Source: Arthrobacter oryzae (GTDB lineage Bacteria; Actinomycetota; Actinomycetes; Actinomycetales; Micrococcaceae). Taken from it: DNA of 64,000 nucleotides. The position numbers and the translations under genes were made by a program. Where the stretch lies: assembly GCF_003634095.1 (NCBI RefSeq), contig NZ_RBIR01000001.1, forward strand, positions 496,001-560,000, given 5' to 3'. Positions 17,218 through 25,076 of the stretch are shown here, piece by piece. A model generated the notes under the pieces. The model saw nothing but the letters and a program-made list of their open reading frames with translations, did no database searches and was not told the origin of the DNA. How positions within the stretch are numbered: the first letter of the stretch is position 1; the number at the start of each line of letters is the position of its first letter.

Positions 17218-18840
17218 CTATGGCAGGCGGCGATCCGTGAGCCTGGCGCGTCGCTCGTTGGGATAGTGACCGGTCACGACGACGGTCGCGTCCTGGGTGG
17301 GGTTGACGGCGGGCTGGAACCCGGCCGGAACCGGCCGGGCATCGGCTGGCTGGTCAAGATGGTGGAAGGCCGGCGGGAAGGGCGCCGCCTGATCAATCAG
17401 CGCTTCATAGTGGTCGAGCCATTTGTTTTGGTTGAAGGCAACCGCAGCCACGATCCGGCCCTTGTAGCCATAGACCGCAACGAACCTCCGCTGGGCGACT
17501 GACCCCTGCATGATGGCGACCTGATCGGCGGCGGAGGGCACGCCGACGCTCTTGATTTCCGTGCCGAACTGAACCGACCAGAATTTCGGCACGGCAAGGT
17601 GCGGCCACCGTTCGGTCTCGTGGCTGACCATGTTGTGCGCTGCAACCTCCGCCTGGGAGATGGCGTTGCCCCAGTGCTCGGTGGCGAGAAATTGGTAGCC
17701 GAACATCGGCTGCGGCGCGCGCGCCACGTCCCCGGCGACGAAGACGTCGTCGGTGACCAGCCCGTTTACGTCGAAAGCGCGGCAGCCGGCGTCGCACGCG
17801 ACGCCCCAAGGGCCGCTGGCCAGTCCGGAACCGTCGAGCCATTCGCCGTTGCGGACGGTCCCGAGCGCGGCGACGGCGACATCGACGTCGAGGGTGGTGC
17901 CATCGGACAAGTGGGCGCGGCACAGCTGCCCGGTGGCATCGCCTTCGAGCGAAACCACCCTCACGCCGCAGCGCAGATCCACGCCGTTCTCAACCTGCAG
18001 CTCTCCGGCGATGGCGCCGATCACACCGCCGAGCGCCGCGCCGAGCGGCGCCGGACCTGCCTCCGCCACGGTCACCGGCAGACCTAGTTCGCGGCACACC
18101 GAAGCGACTTCGCAACCGATGAACCCGGCGCCAATAACCAGGACCCGGCGAGGCCGCGCCGCCAGTAGCCGCCGAAACTTGGCCGCATCCTCCCGGGTCC
18201 GCAGGGTCAGGACTCCTGCCAGCGCCGCCTCGGCGATGTTCGGCCACGGCCGGGCCCGCACGCCGGTGGCGATGAGCAGTTTGTCGAATCCGATGCTGCT
18301 GCCGTCCGCGAGGTGCACCTTCTTCGCCGCCAGATCCAGGCTCGTGGCCGCCACTCCCAGCCGCCAGTCGGCGTCGATTGCCCGGCGGCGGGGCAACGAA
18401 GTGTCGTCGGACGGCACGGATCCTGCCAGGACCTGTTTGGACAGCGGCGGCCGGTCGTACGGTTCGTGCGTCTCGTCTCCGATGAGGGTCAGCGAGCCGG
18501 TGAACCCTTCCTCGCGCAATCGCTCCGCCGCGCGGAGACCGGTCAATGAAGCGCCAACGACGACGATCCTGCCGGATTGCTTGAACGTGTCCCCGTTACC
18601 AGCGATAACGGCTGCCGTTCGTCGGGTTTCCGTGGGGAGCTGCGGGCTGTCCGGCTCGTCTAGTTGGATGGCCTGTACGGGACATGCGGCGGCGGCCCGC
18701 CGGATCCGCTGGCGCTGCGCCTCGTCAGGGTCTGGATCGTAGGTGAGTGCCTCGTCTCCCTGAATAGTGAAGACGTCCGGGGCGAGGAAGGCGCACTGAG
18801 CGTAACCCTGGCATTTGGTGAGATCGACGACGAGCCTCAT
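17218..18840 (-). CDS. Fused ferredoxin - FAD-dependent ferredoxin reductase
   Basis: A 540-residue fusion. Residues 1-65 are a 3Fe-4S ferredoxin of the P450 type, with cysteines at 10, 16 and about 54 (in A-C-P-V-Q-A-I). Residues about 88-500 are a pyridine-nucleotide-disulphide oxidoreductase with FAD motif V-V-V-G-A-S-L-T-G-L-R-A-A, a Y-D-R-P-P-L-S-K loop, the NAD(P)H motif V-I-G-A-G-F-I-G-C-E and V-F-V-A-G-D-V-A-R. The protein would pass electrons from NAD(P)H to the downstream P450. The start at 18840 has GGAGAA 7 bases upstream. Such fusions make the three-part class I P450 chain a two-gene operon. Confidence 0.9.
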   Translation of the reverse strand: MRLVVDLTKCQGYAQCAFLAPDVFTIQGDEALTYDPDPDEAQRQRIRRAAAACPVQAIQLDEPDSPQLPTETRRTAAVIAGNGDTFKQSGRIVVVGASLTGLRAAERLREEGFTGSLTLIGDETHEPYDRPPLSKQVLAGSVPSDDTSLPRRRAIDADWRLGVAATSLDLAAKKVHLADGSSIGFDKLLIATGVRARPWPNIAEAALAGVLTLRTREDAAKFRRLLAARPRRVLVIGAGFIGCEVASVCRELGLPVTVAEAGPAPLGAALGGVIGAIAGELQVENGVDLRCGVRVVSLEGDATGQLCRAHLSDGTTLDVDVAVAALGTVRNGEWLDGSGLASGPWGVACDAGCRAFDVNGLVTDDVFVAGDVARAPQPMFGYQFLATEHWGNAISQAEVAAHNMVSHETERWPHLAVPKFWSVQFGTEIKSVGVPSAADQVAIMQGSVAQRRFVAVYGYKGRIVAAVAFNQNKWLDHYEALIDQAAPFPPAFHHLDQPADARPVPAGFQPAVNPTQDATVVVTGHYPNERRARLTDRRLP

Positions 18841-19101
18841 GCCGCACTTCTCCGTGGTTGAGGGACCCTCACGGGCTGCACCCACCCTGCGCCGGTGGGC
18901 TGGCGGCTCGTTCGTGAACCGGGCGGCTTAGGTCCTGTCCGGACTTCCGGGTGGGCGCGCCGGCCCGATTCCTGCTCGAGCGAATCGAGTCTAAGCCTCG
19001 TGGGTGGGGCCGCGGAAGAGGCCTGCGACCGGATCGTGCGGTCCGGAACTCGATCGGTCCGGGTTTCAAAATCCTGACGACCTGACCGAATCTGTCCAGG
19101 G

Positions 19102-19764
19102 TTAGGGCGTGCGGACGCTGTACTGGTGTTCGGGACGCCCGGTCGATCCGTAGCGGAGGTTCACCTCGATCGAGCCCTCGTCCACCAGAGCCGACAGGTA
19201 CCGTTGGGCGGTGGCGCGGGACACGCCTACAGCGCTTGAAACATCGATGGCCGTCAGGACCCCCGGGGTTTGGCCCAGCGCGCTGAGGACGGCGGTCTCT
19301 GTCACCGAGCGGACCCGGGCTGTCTGTGTGTCCGAGGTGTGCAGCTGGCGCAGTGCCCGGTCGGCGAGGTCTTGGTCCAGGGCGGAACCTCCGGCCAGGA
19401 GGCGCCTGTAACGCGTGTATCCGCGCAGCCTGTCGGAGAGGTGTTTCTCCGAGAAGGGCTTAATGAGGTAGCCCAGGGCGCCTCGGCGCATGGCCTTGCG
19501 CAGGGAGGCCGCATCAGAGGCGGCGCTGAGAACGAAAGCGTCGACGTCGAGCCCGCGCAGTATGTCCAGCCCGTTGCCGTCCGGGAGGTAAATATCAATC
19601 AGGACCAGGTCGGGGCGGTATGTCTGAATGGCTTCGAGGGCCGCCCCGCCGGATCCGACAGGTTCCAATGCCGTGAAGCCCGGGGCGGCGTTGACGTACG
19701 TGGCATGAAGCCGGGCGACGTGGAAATCGTCATCGACGATCAAGACCCTCAGATCATCCTTCAT
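19102..19764 (-). CDS. CitB/DcuR-type response regulator
   Basis: A 220-residue response regulator. The receiver domain (1-120) has V-L-I-V-D-D-D-F-H-V at the start, phosphoacceptor Asp in V-L-I-D-I-Y-L-P-D-G and K-P-F near residue 104. The C-terminal part carries a helix-turn-helix with S-S-A-V-G-V-S-R-A-T-A-Q-R-Y-L, typical of the CitB/DcuR group that controls uptake of C4-dicarboxylates and citrate. Its ATG overlaps the kinase stop by 4 bases (ATGA), so kinase and regulator are translationally coupled. The importer genes divergent at 21756 are its most likely targets. Confidence 0.88.
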   Translation of the reverse strand: MKDDLRVLIVDDDFHVARLHATYVNAAPGFTALEPVGSGGAALEAIQTYRPDLVLIDIYLPDGNGLDILRGLDVDAFVLSAASDAASLRKAMRRGALGYLIKPFSEKHLSDRLRGYTRYRRLLAGGSALDQDLADRALRQLHTSDTQTARVRSVTETAVLSALGQTPGVLTAIDVSSAVGVSRATAQRYLSALVDEGSIEVNLRYGSTGRPEHQYSVRTP

Positions 19765-21512
19765 GCGTGTTCCTTCCATCCGGTCGTGTCCAGTACTTGG
19801 GGGAGTCGTGCACAGAATACGGCTCCGGGTCCGCCGGGACTGCCGGGCGACACCACCCAGACGTCGCCGCCGCCGCTGCGGGCGATCTGGCGGGACAGGG
19901 CCAGGCCCAGCCCTTCGCCTTGTCCGAATTCCTGGTCGTTTGTTCCCCGGGGGACGTCCCTCCCGTCCGCGGCGGAGGAGGTCGAATAGCCTTCGGTGAA
20001 CGGCGCCTCGCGGTCGTCCGCCTGCAGCCCGTCGCCGGAATCTGCCACCGTGATGTAGAGCGTGGTGTCCTCGCTGAGAAGTTCCACTTCCACCCATCGG
20101 TCCCGGCTGGCGCCCCGGACAGCTGCCGTAACGGCATTGTCCACGAGGTTCCCAAGGACTGTGGTGACGTTTTGCGGGTCCGCGACGGTCCCGGCGACCA
20201 GGGTTGATTCGCCCAGCCGCAGCGGGATCCCGACCTCAGCGGCGCGCAGCGCCTTCGCGCCGATGAAGGCCTGCAGATAGGTGTCCTCCAGCCGGCCGGC
20301 AAAGTCCACCGGGTATTTCAGCGGGCCTGATTTCAAGGTTTCCTGCAAGTAGTCGGCGGCCTCCGCGGGGCGCCCGACATTCAACAGGCCCGAGACGGCG
20401 TGCAGGCGGTTGGCGAACTCGTGCCGTTGTGCCCTCAAGGCGGTCGAGAGCGCCCCCACGGCGTCCAATTGACGGCTGAGGGCCTCCACGTCCGTCCGGT
20501 CCCGGACCATGAGTACCCAGCCGAGTTTCCTTCGGCCGCGCACCACCTTTCGGGCGGTCATGATCAGCACTGAGTCGTTCACCATCATTTGCACACTGCG
20601 TTGATCGTCGGCGTTCCCCGGTTCCAGCAGTGCCAGTACCCGCGGGGGGAGCCCGAGTTCGCTCAGCGTGCGGCCCGAGGTGTCTTCCAGGCCAAGGAGC
20701 CGGCGGGCCTTGTCGTTGCAGACGGTCACGTGCCCGTCTTCGGCGATGCCGATGACGCCTTCCACCACGCCGTAAAGCACCACCGCCTGGTCCTGTACGA
20801 GTTCACCAATCTCCGACGGCTCCAGGCCCAGCGTGTGGGTCCGCAGCCGGCGGCTCAGGAGCATCGTCCCGGCAGCACCAAAGGCAAGCGCAACCGCGGC
20901 GATCCCGAGGATGGGGAAGATGGCTGTCTGCAGCCCCGTCAATACGTCACTCGTGGAGAACCCCACGCTGACCTCTCCCACCACCGCCCGACCGTCGGCG
21001 GACCACACAGGCACCTTGGAGCGGACCGATGGTCCAAGGGTTCCGATCTCCTCGACGGTGATTTCCTGCCCGGAGAGTGCCGCGTCCGGGCTGGTGCTCA
21101 CGGGCCGGCCGAGTTCAGCGGGGTTAGGGTGTGACCAGCGCATGCCGTAGCGGTCCGTGACCACAACGAACAATGCGTCGGTGCGGCTCCGCAACGTTTC
21201 TGCCAGCTGCTGGACGGCGCCGGTGCGCAGCCGGGTATTCGCAGGGGTGGACGCTGCGGCCGAGCCGGCGCCTAGTTCCCGGCGGACAATATCCTCCACC
21301 GCCATGCTCTGCGCGACGGCCAGGGATTTGGAGCCGATCTCCGCGCTGAGCCGCTGGTAGGACAACCAGCCGTAGACGCCGGCGGTGAGGACGACAACCA
21401 CAACCACGACGGTCAGTTGCAGGACCAGCATCTTGGTTGAAAATGCCATTCCGGTCTTGTGCGCCGACCGGCGGTCGCCTAGCTCAGGGACAACTGTGTC
21501 CGCTGCTTCCAC
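19761..21512 (-). CDS. CitA/DcuS-type sensor histidine kinase
   Basis: About 583 residues: a cytoplasmic N-terminus, a membrane segment rich in valine, an extracytoplasmic PAS-like sensor with R-Y-G-M-R-W-S-H-P-N, a second membrane segment, a cytoplasmic PAS domain, an H-box R-A-Q-R-H-E-F-A-N-R-L-H (His about 363), and an ATPase with N-L-V-D-N-A-V-T and G-E-G-L-G-L-A-L-S. This is the CitA/DcuS layout, sensing small carboxylates outside the cell. I prefer the GTG at 21512, with GAGG 6 bases upstream, over the ATG at 21449. The last codons overlap the response regulator gene. Confidence 0.88.
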   Translation of the reverse strand: MEAADTVVPELGDRRSAHKTGMAFSTKMLVLQLTVVVVVVVLTAGVYGWLSYQRLSAEIGSKSLAVAQSMAVEDIVRRELGAGSAAASTPANTRLRTGAVQQLAETLRSRTDALFVVVTDRYGMRWSHPNPAELGRPVSTSPDAALSGQEITVEEIGTLGPSVRSKVPVWSADGRAVVGEVSVGFSTSDVLTGLQTAIFPILGIAAVALAFGAAGTMLLSRRLRTHTLGLEPSEIGELVQDQAVVLYGVVEGVIGIAEDGHVTVCNDKARRLLGLEDTSGRTLSELGLPPRVLALLEPGNADDQRSVQMMVNDSVLIMTARKVVRGRRKLGWVLMVRDRTDVEALSRQLDAVGALSTALRAQRHEFANRLHAVSGLLNVGRPAEAADYLQETLKSGPLKYPVDFAGRLEDTYLQAFIGAKALRAAEVGIPLRLGESTLVAGTVADPQNVTTVLGNLVDNAVTAAVRGASRDRWVEVELLSEDTTLYITVADSGDGLQADDREAPFTEGYSTSSAADGRDVPRGTNDQEFGQGEGLGLALSRQIARSGGGDVWVVSPGSPGGPGAVFCARLPQVLDTTGWKEHA

Positions 21513-21755
21513 GTGATCCTCATTCAGTTCTTGCACCGGACCCCGGTGGTCCGGGACCACGTTAGGGCCATTGCCGCCTCCGGCACCAACCGGCGACTGA
21601 GCACAATGCGCAAAAGGTGCACAACGGGTTGATTGGGGGCAATGGCATAAAGCGCGACGCCCCGGCTTTTCGCCCGTACGGTCTTGTGAGGCAGCCCACA
21701 GGAGCGTCTTTCCGTCCCTGATGCGGCAGCAATGCAAAGTGACGAAGGAGACACC

Positions 21756-22574
21756 ATGCCAGGTAACAAAGCGCCGCTGATTGAACTGAAGGCGGCAACG
21801 AAGAGATTTCCCAAGAACGGTGGCGGCATTCACACGGCCATCCGGGACGTGAACCTGTCGATAGCCCCGGGCGAGTTCGTCGCCGTCGTCGGCCCCACAG
21901 GTTGCGGCAAGTCCACCACCTTGTCGCTGATCTCGGGACTGCAGCCCGCATCGGAGGGGGAGACCTATGTTCGCGGAGACCGGGTCACGGGCATCCCGGC
22001 CGGGGTGGGGTACATGTTTCAGGCCGACGCGACGCTGCCGTGGCAGACGGTGCTGGACAACGTTGCCTCGGGACCGCGCTACCGCGGGGCCTCGAAGGCC
22101 GAGGCCCGGGCACAGGCACGGGAGTGGGTGCAGCGGGTAGGGCTGGGCAAGTTCGAAAAGTACTATCCGCACCAGCTCTCCGGTGGCATGCGCAAGAGAG
22201 TCGCCCTGGCCCAGACGCTGGTCAACGAGCCCGAAATCATGCTCATGGACGAGCCGTTCAGCGCTTTGGACGTACAGACGCGCCAGCTCATGCAGCAGGA
22301 GTTGCTGCGCTTGTGGAGCGGCAGCGACGCGGCGGTCGTCTTCGTCACGCATGACCTGGAAGAAGCCATCGCCCTGGCCGACCGGGTGGTGATCATGACC
22401 GCCAGCCCGGCCACCATCAAGGCCGAATTCAGGGTGGACCTGCCGCGCCCCCGCGACGTGGAAGAGGTCCGGCTGACTCCCGAGTTCCTCGCCATCTACC
22501 GCCAGGTCTGGGACAGCCTGCGGGACGAAGTGGAACAGGCCCGGGCCACGGCCGGGCAACCCGATGCAAAGTAA
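21756..22574 (+). CDS. ABC transporter ATP-binding protein (nitrate/sulfonate/NMT1 type)
   Basis: A 272-residue ATPase. Walker A is G-P-T-G-C-G-K-S-T (about residue 46), the signature is L-S-G-G-M-R-K-R-V-A-L, Walker B is I-M-L-M-D-E-P, followed by a D-loop and switch H in V-T-H-D-L-E-E-A. The sequence is closest in style to SsuB/TauB-type proteins. The ATG at 21756 has GAAGGAG upstream. It is the first gene of an ATPase-permease-binding protein operon divergent from the CitAB-like two-component system. It powers import at the inner face of the membrane. Confidence 0.92.
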   Translation: MPGNKAPLIELKAATKRFPKNGGGIHTAIRDVNLSIAPGEFVAVVGPTGCGKSTTLSLISGLQPASEGETYVRGDRVTGIPAGVGYMFQADATLPWQTVLDNVASGPRYRGASKAEARAQAREWVQRVGLGKFEKYYPHQLSGGMRKRVALAQTLVNEPEIMLMDEPFSALDVQTRQLMQQELLRLWSGSDAAVVFVTHDLEEAIALADRVVIMTASPATIKAEFRVDLPRPRDVEEVRLTPEFLAIYRQVWDSLRDEVEQARATAGQPDAK

Positions 22575-22596
22575 GCAATCAGTGAGGACAACGACG

Positions 22597-23493
22597 ATGA
22601 CGTCACCAACTATCAGCGCGGCCCCGCCCGTGGGGCCTGGCTATGCGCTCAGCGCGGAAAACGAGGCAACCCTGCTCGCCGGGGTACGCAAATCGAATCG
22701 GAACGCCGCCCTCAAGGTCTGGGCCCTGCGCGCGGTCATCGTTGCCGTGTGGCTCGGCAGCTGGGAACTGACCGCCACCTATGTCATAGACCCGTTCTTC
22801 TACTCCAAGCCCTCACTGATCTGGGACCGGCTGATCCAATGGTTCTCCGCCGGCACGCAGTTCGGATCCGTGTGGGAGAACATCGGCTACACCGTCCTCG
22901 AAGCGACCGCCGGCTTCGCCATCGGCACCGTCGCCGGGATTGTGCTGGGCGTCCTGCTAGGCCGCAGCCGTTACATGGCGCAGGTCTTTTCCCCCTTTAT
23001 CAAGGCCGCGAACGCCGTCCCGCGCATCGTCCTGGCCGCACTGTTCATCATCTGGTTCGGGTTCGGGATCAGCTCCAAGATCGCCACAGTGGTGGTCCTG
23101 GTCTTCTTTGCCGTGTTCTTCAACGCTTTCACCGGAGCGCGGGAGGTGGACGGCAATGTGGTCAACAACGCCCGGATCCTGGGCGCCAGCAAACGCAAGA
23201 TCCTCACCTCCATCGTGCTGCCCAGCGCGACCACCTGGATTCTGTCTTCCCTCCACACCGCCTTCGGATTCGCCCTCATCGGCGCGATCGTGGGCGAATA
23301 CGCCGGCGCCAAGCACGGCATGGGCATGCTCATCGCCAACGCCCAGGGCACCTTCGACTCGGCAGGCATCTACGCCGGCATGATCATCGTCACCGTGGTG
23401 GCACTCCTGGCCGAATCCCTCATCACCACCGCTGAAAACAAACTCCTCAAATGGCGACCCTCTCAGGTCCAGAATCAGATCAAGGGAATCTAG
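22597..23493 (+). CDS. ABC transporter permease (SsuC/TauC type)
   Basis: A 298-residue permease with about six membrane segments and the BPD_transp_1 coupling loop E-V-D-G-N-V-V-N-N-A-R-I-L-G-A-S near residue 200. It starts with an ATG at 22597 preceded by GAGGA; the earlier ATG at 22564 overlaps the ATPase stop but has no ribosome site. It is the only permease in the operon, so the transporter likely uses it as a homodimer. Family members import sulfonates, nitrate, thiamine precursors or related small molecules. Confidence 0.9.
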   Translation: MTSPTISAAPPVGPGYALSAENEATLLAGVRKSNRNAALKVWALRAVIVAVWLGSWELTATYVIDPFFYSKPSLIWDRLIQWFSAGTQFGSVWENIGYTVLEATAGFAIGTVAGIVLGVLLGRSRYMAQVFSPFIKAANAVPRIVLAALFIIWFGFGISSKIATVVVLVFFAVFFNAFTGAREVDGNVVNNARILGASKRKILTSIVLPSATTWILSSLHTAFGFALIGAIVGEYAGAKHGMGMLIANAQGTFDSAGIYAGMIIVTVVALLAESLITTAENKLLKWRPSQVQNQIKGI

Positions 23494-23496
23494 AAC

Positions 23497-24552
23497 ATGA
23501 AAACGAAACTACAGCGACGTAGCGTCCAGGCATCAGCCGTCATCCTCGCCTTCTCAGTTGCCGCAGGCGTGAGCGGCTGCCAGGACTCGCGGGCCGCATC
23601 CGTTGACAGTGCAGCCACGCCGGAAGTCAACATCATTGTCGGCGGCCTCGAAAAGGTCATCTACATGCCCGCCAAGCTGGCCGAAGGCCTCGGCCTGTTC
23701 GAGAAGGAGGGCGTGAAGGTCAACCTGCTCGGAGAACAGTCCGGCGCCACGGCGGAGAACTCGCTCTTGACCGGCAACGCGCAGGGCGTCGAGGGGTTCT
23801 ACGACCACACGATCGACCTGCAGGCCAAGGGACAATGCATCACCTCCGTAGTCCAGCTTGCCAACATCCCGGGGGAGGCCGAGGTCGTCTCCACCGCCAA
23901 AGCGGACGCGATCAAGGGCCCGGCAGACTTTGAGGGCAAGAACCTGGGCATCACATCCCTGGGCTCATCGACGGACTTTCTGACCCAGGCGCTGGCAGGA
24001 CAGGCCGGTGTGAAGAGCTACACCCCGGCGAAGGTCGGCGCAGGCCAGACGTTCATCGCGGCGATGGACAATAACGGCATCGACGCCGGCATGACCACCG
24101 ACCCGACCATCGCCCAGCTGGTGGAAACCGGCAAGGGCAAAGTGCTCGTCGACATGCGCACCGAAGAGGGGACCCGCAAGGCCCTCGGCGGCCTTTACCC
24201 CGCCGCATCCGTCTACATGAGCTGCGACTTCGTGCAGAAGAACCCCCAGACCGTGCAAAAGGTGGTCAACGCCTTCGTGGGTGCCCTCCGTTTCATCAAC
24301 AGCCACACCGCCGCGGAGATCGCCGCCAAGATGCCAAAGGAATACGCCAACGCGGGGCAGGCCCTCTATGAAAAATCCATCAACGACACCAAGACCATGT
24401 TCAACAAGGACGGCATGATGAACGCCGAGGGTGCCAAGAACGTCCTGAGCATCCTCGACAAGTACTCGACCAACGTCAAGGGCAAGGCCTCCACCATCGA
24501 CCTGGCAAAGACCTACACCACCGAGTTCGCAAGCAAGGTCCCGGCACCCTAG
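23497..24552 (+). CDS. NMT1/THI5-like substrate-binding lipoprotein
   Basis: A 351-residue secreted binding protein. A signal peptide ends in the lipobox V-S-G-C (Cys about 28), so it is anchored in the outer leaflet of the membrane. The mature part starts with V-N-I-I-V-G-G-L-E-K and L-G-L-F-E-K-E-G-V-K-V-N, the pattern of NMT1/SsuA-type proteins. It follows the permease by 3 bp. The ligand is not evident; the neighbouring CitA-like sensor hints at a carboxylate or aromatic acid. The gene is followed by a strong terminator at 24594-24631. Confidence 0.9.
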   Translation: MKTKLQRRSVQASAVILAFSVAAGVSGCQDSRAASVDSAATPEVNIIVGGLEKVIYMPAKLAEGLGLFEKEGVKVNLLGEQSGATAENSLLTGNAQGVEGFYDHTIDLQAKGQCITSVVQLANIPGEAEVVSTAKADAIKGPADFEGKNLGITSLGSSTDFLTQALAGQAGVKSYTPAKVGAGQTFIAAMDNNGIDAGMTTDPTIAQLVETGKGKVLVDMRTEEGTRKALGGLYPAASVYMSCDFVQKNPQTVQKVVNAFVGALRFINSHTAAEIAAKMPKEYANAGQALYEKSINDTKTMFNKDGMMNAEGAKNVLSILDKYSTNVKGKASTIDLAKTYTTEFASKVPAP

Positions 24553-24593
24553 CCTGAAACAGATGCGCAAATAAACAGCCAAACAGCGGACCC

Positions 24594-24631
24594 CGTGCGC
24601 CGCCGTCCCACCGGACGGCGGCGCACGTTTT
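24594..24631 (+). terminator. Rho-independent terminator after ABC operon
   Basis: A perfect 15-bp stem CGTGCGCCGCCGTCC (24594-24608) / GGACGGCGGCGCACG (24613-24627) with a 4-base loop and TTTT directly after. It closes the ABC importer operon, 42 bases past the binding protein stop. Confidence 0.9.
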
Positions 24632-24794
24632 GGCGTCGCGGCCGCTTCGGGCAACGCGGGGGCATGCGCCCTGTTGAAGAATAAATCCAGTGCCTATTCT
24701 GTTGCTTAGGACTGCTCGACTCGCGGTCCACAGGCCGCCGGCACGTCCCGGGAAAGCCTTCCCGCTCCGGGGCCGTCTCGAAGAGGAGGCGTTG

Positions 24795-25076
24795 ATGTCA
24801 AGTCCCGATGTCCCAACGCGGGGTCCGGCCAGGTCCGGCCCATATATCATCACCGGCATTCTCTTGGGCATCGCAATTGTGGTTCCGTTGTTTGTGCCCG
24901 CGTATTCGGTCGATGAGCCGCGGTTGGCCGGTATGCCGTTCTTCTACTGGTATCAAATGTCGTGGATTCCGATTACCTCGGCGCTGGTGGGGATCTCCTT
25001 CTGGATAGTTAGCCGGGAGGACCGCCGCCGGCGCGAAGCCGTGCGCGGCGTCACGAGCCCCGAGGAGGAGCCATGA
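24795..25076 (+). CDS. DUF3311 membrane protein
   Basis: A 93-residue protein with two membrane segments, one at about 18-38 and one at about 58-76, separated by a loop with F-F-Y-W-Y-Q-M-S-W. This P-x-F-Y-W-Y-Q pattern is the DUF3311 signature. Such proteins are small partners encoded directly before solute:sodium symporters, much like YhdT before PanF. GAGGAGG lies 8 bases before the ATG. Its stop overlaps the start of the symporter gene by 4 bases (ATGA). Confidence 0.85.
   Translation: MSSPDVPTRGPARSGPYIITGILLGIAIVVPLFVPAYSVDEPRLAGMPFFYWYQMSWIPITSALVGISFWIVSREDRRRREAVRGVTSPEEEP

Noticed and set aside
19047..19065. ARE-like palindrome (butyrolactone receptor operator)
   Set aside because: It matches the known ARE pattern poorly and lies near the response regulator stop, about 200 bp from the P450 operon start; kept only as a weak note.
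21513..22559. N-terminal extension of the sensor kinase by over 340 residues
   Set aside because: It runs antisense through the ABC ATPase gene; the GTG at 21512 with its own ribosome site and the membrane anchor right after it set the real start.
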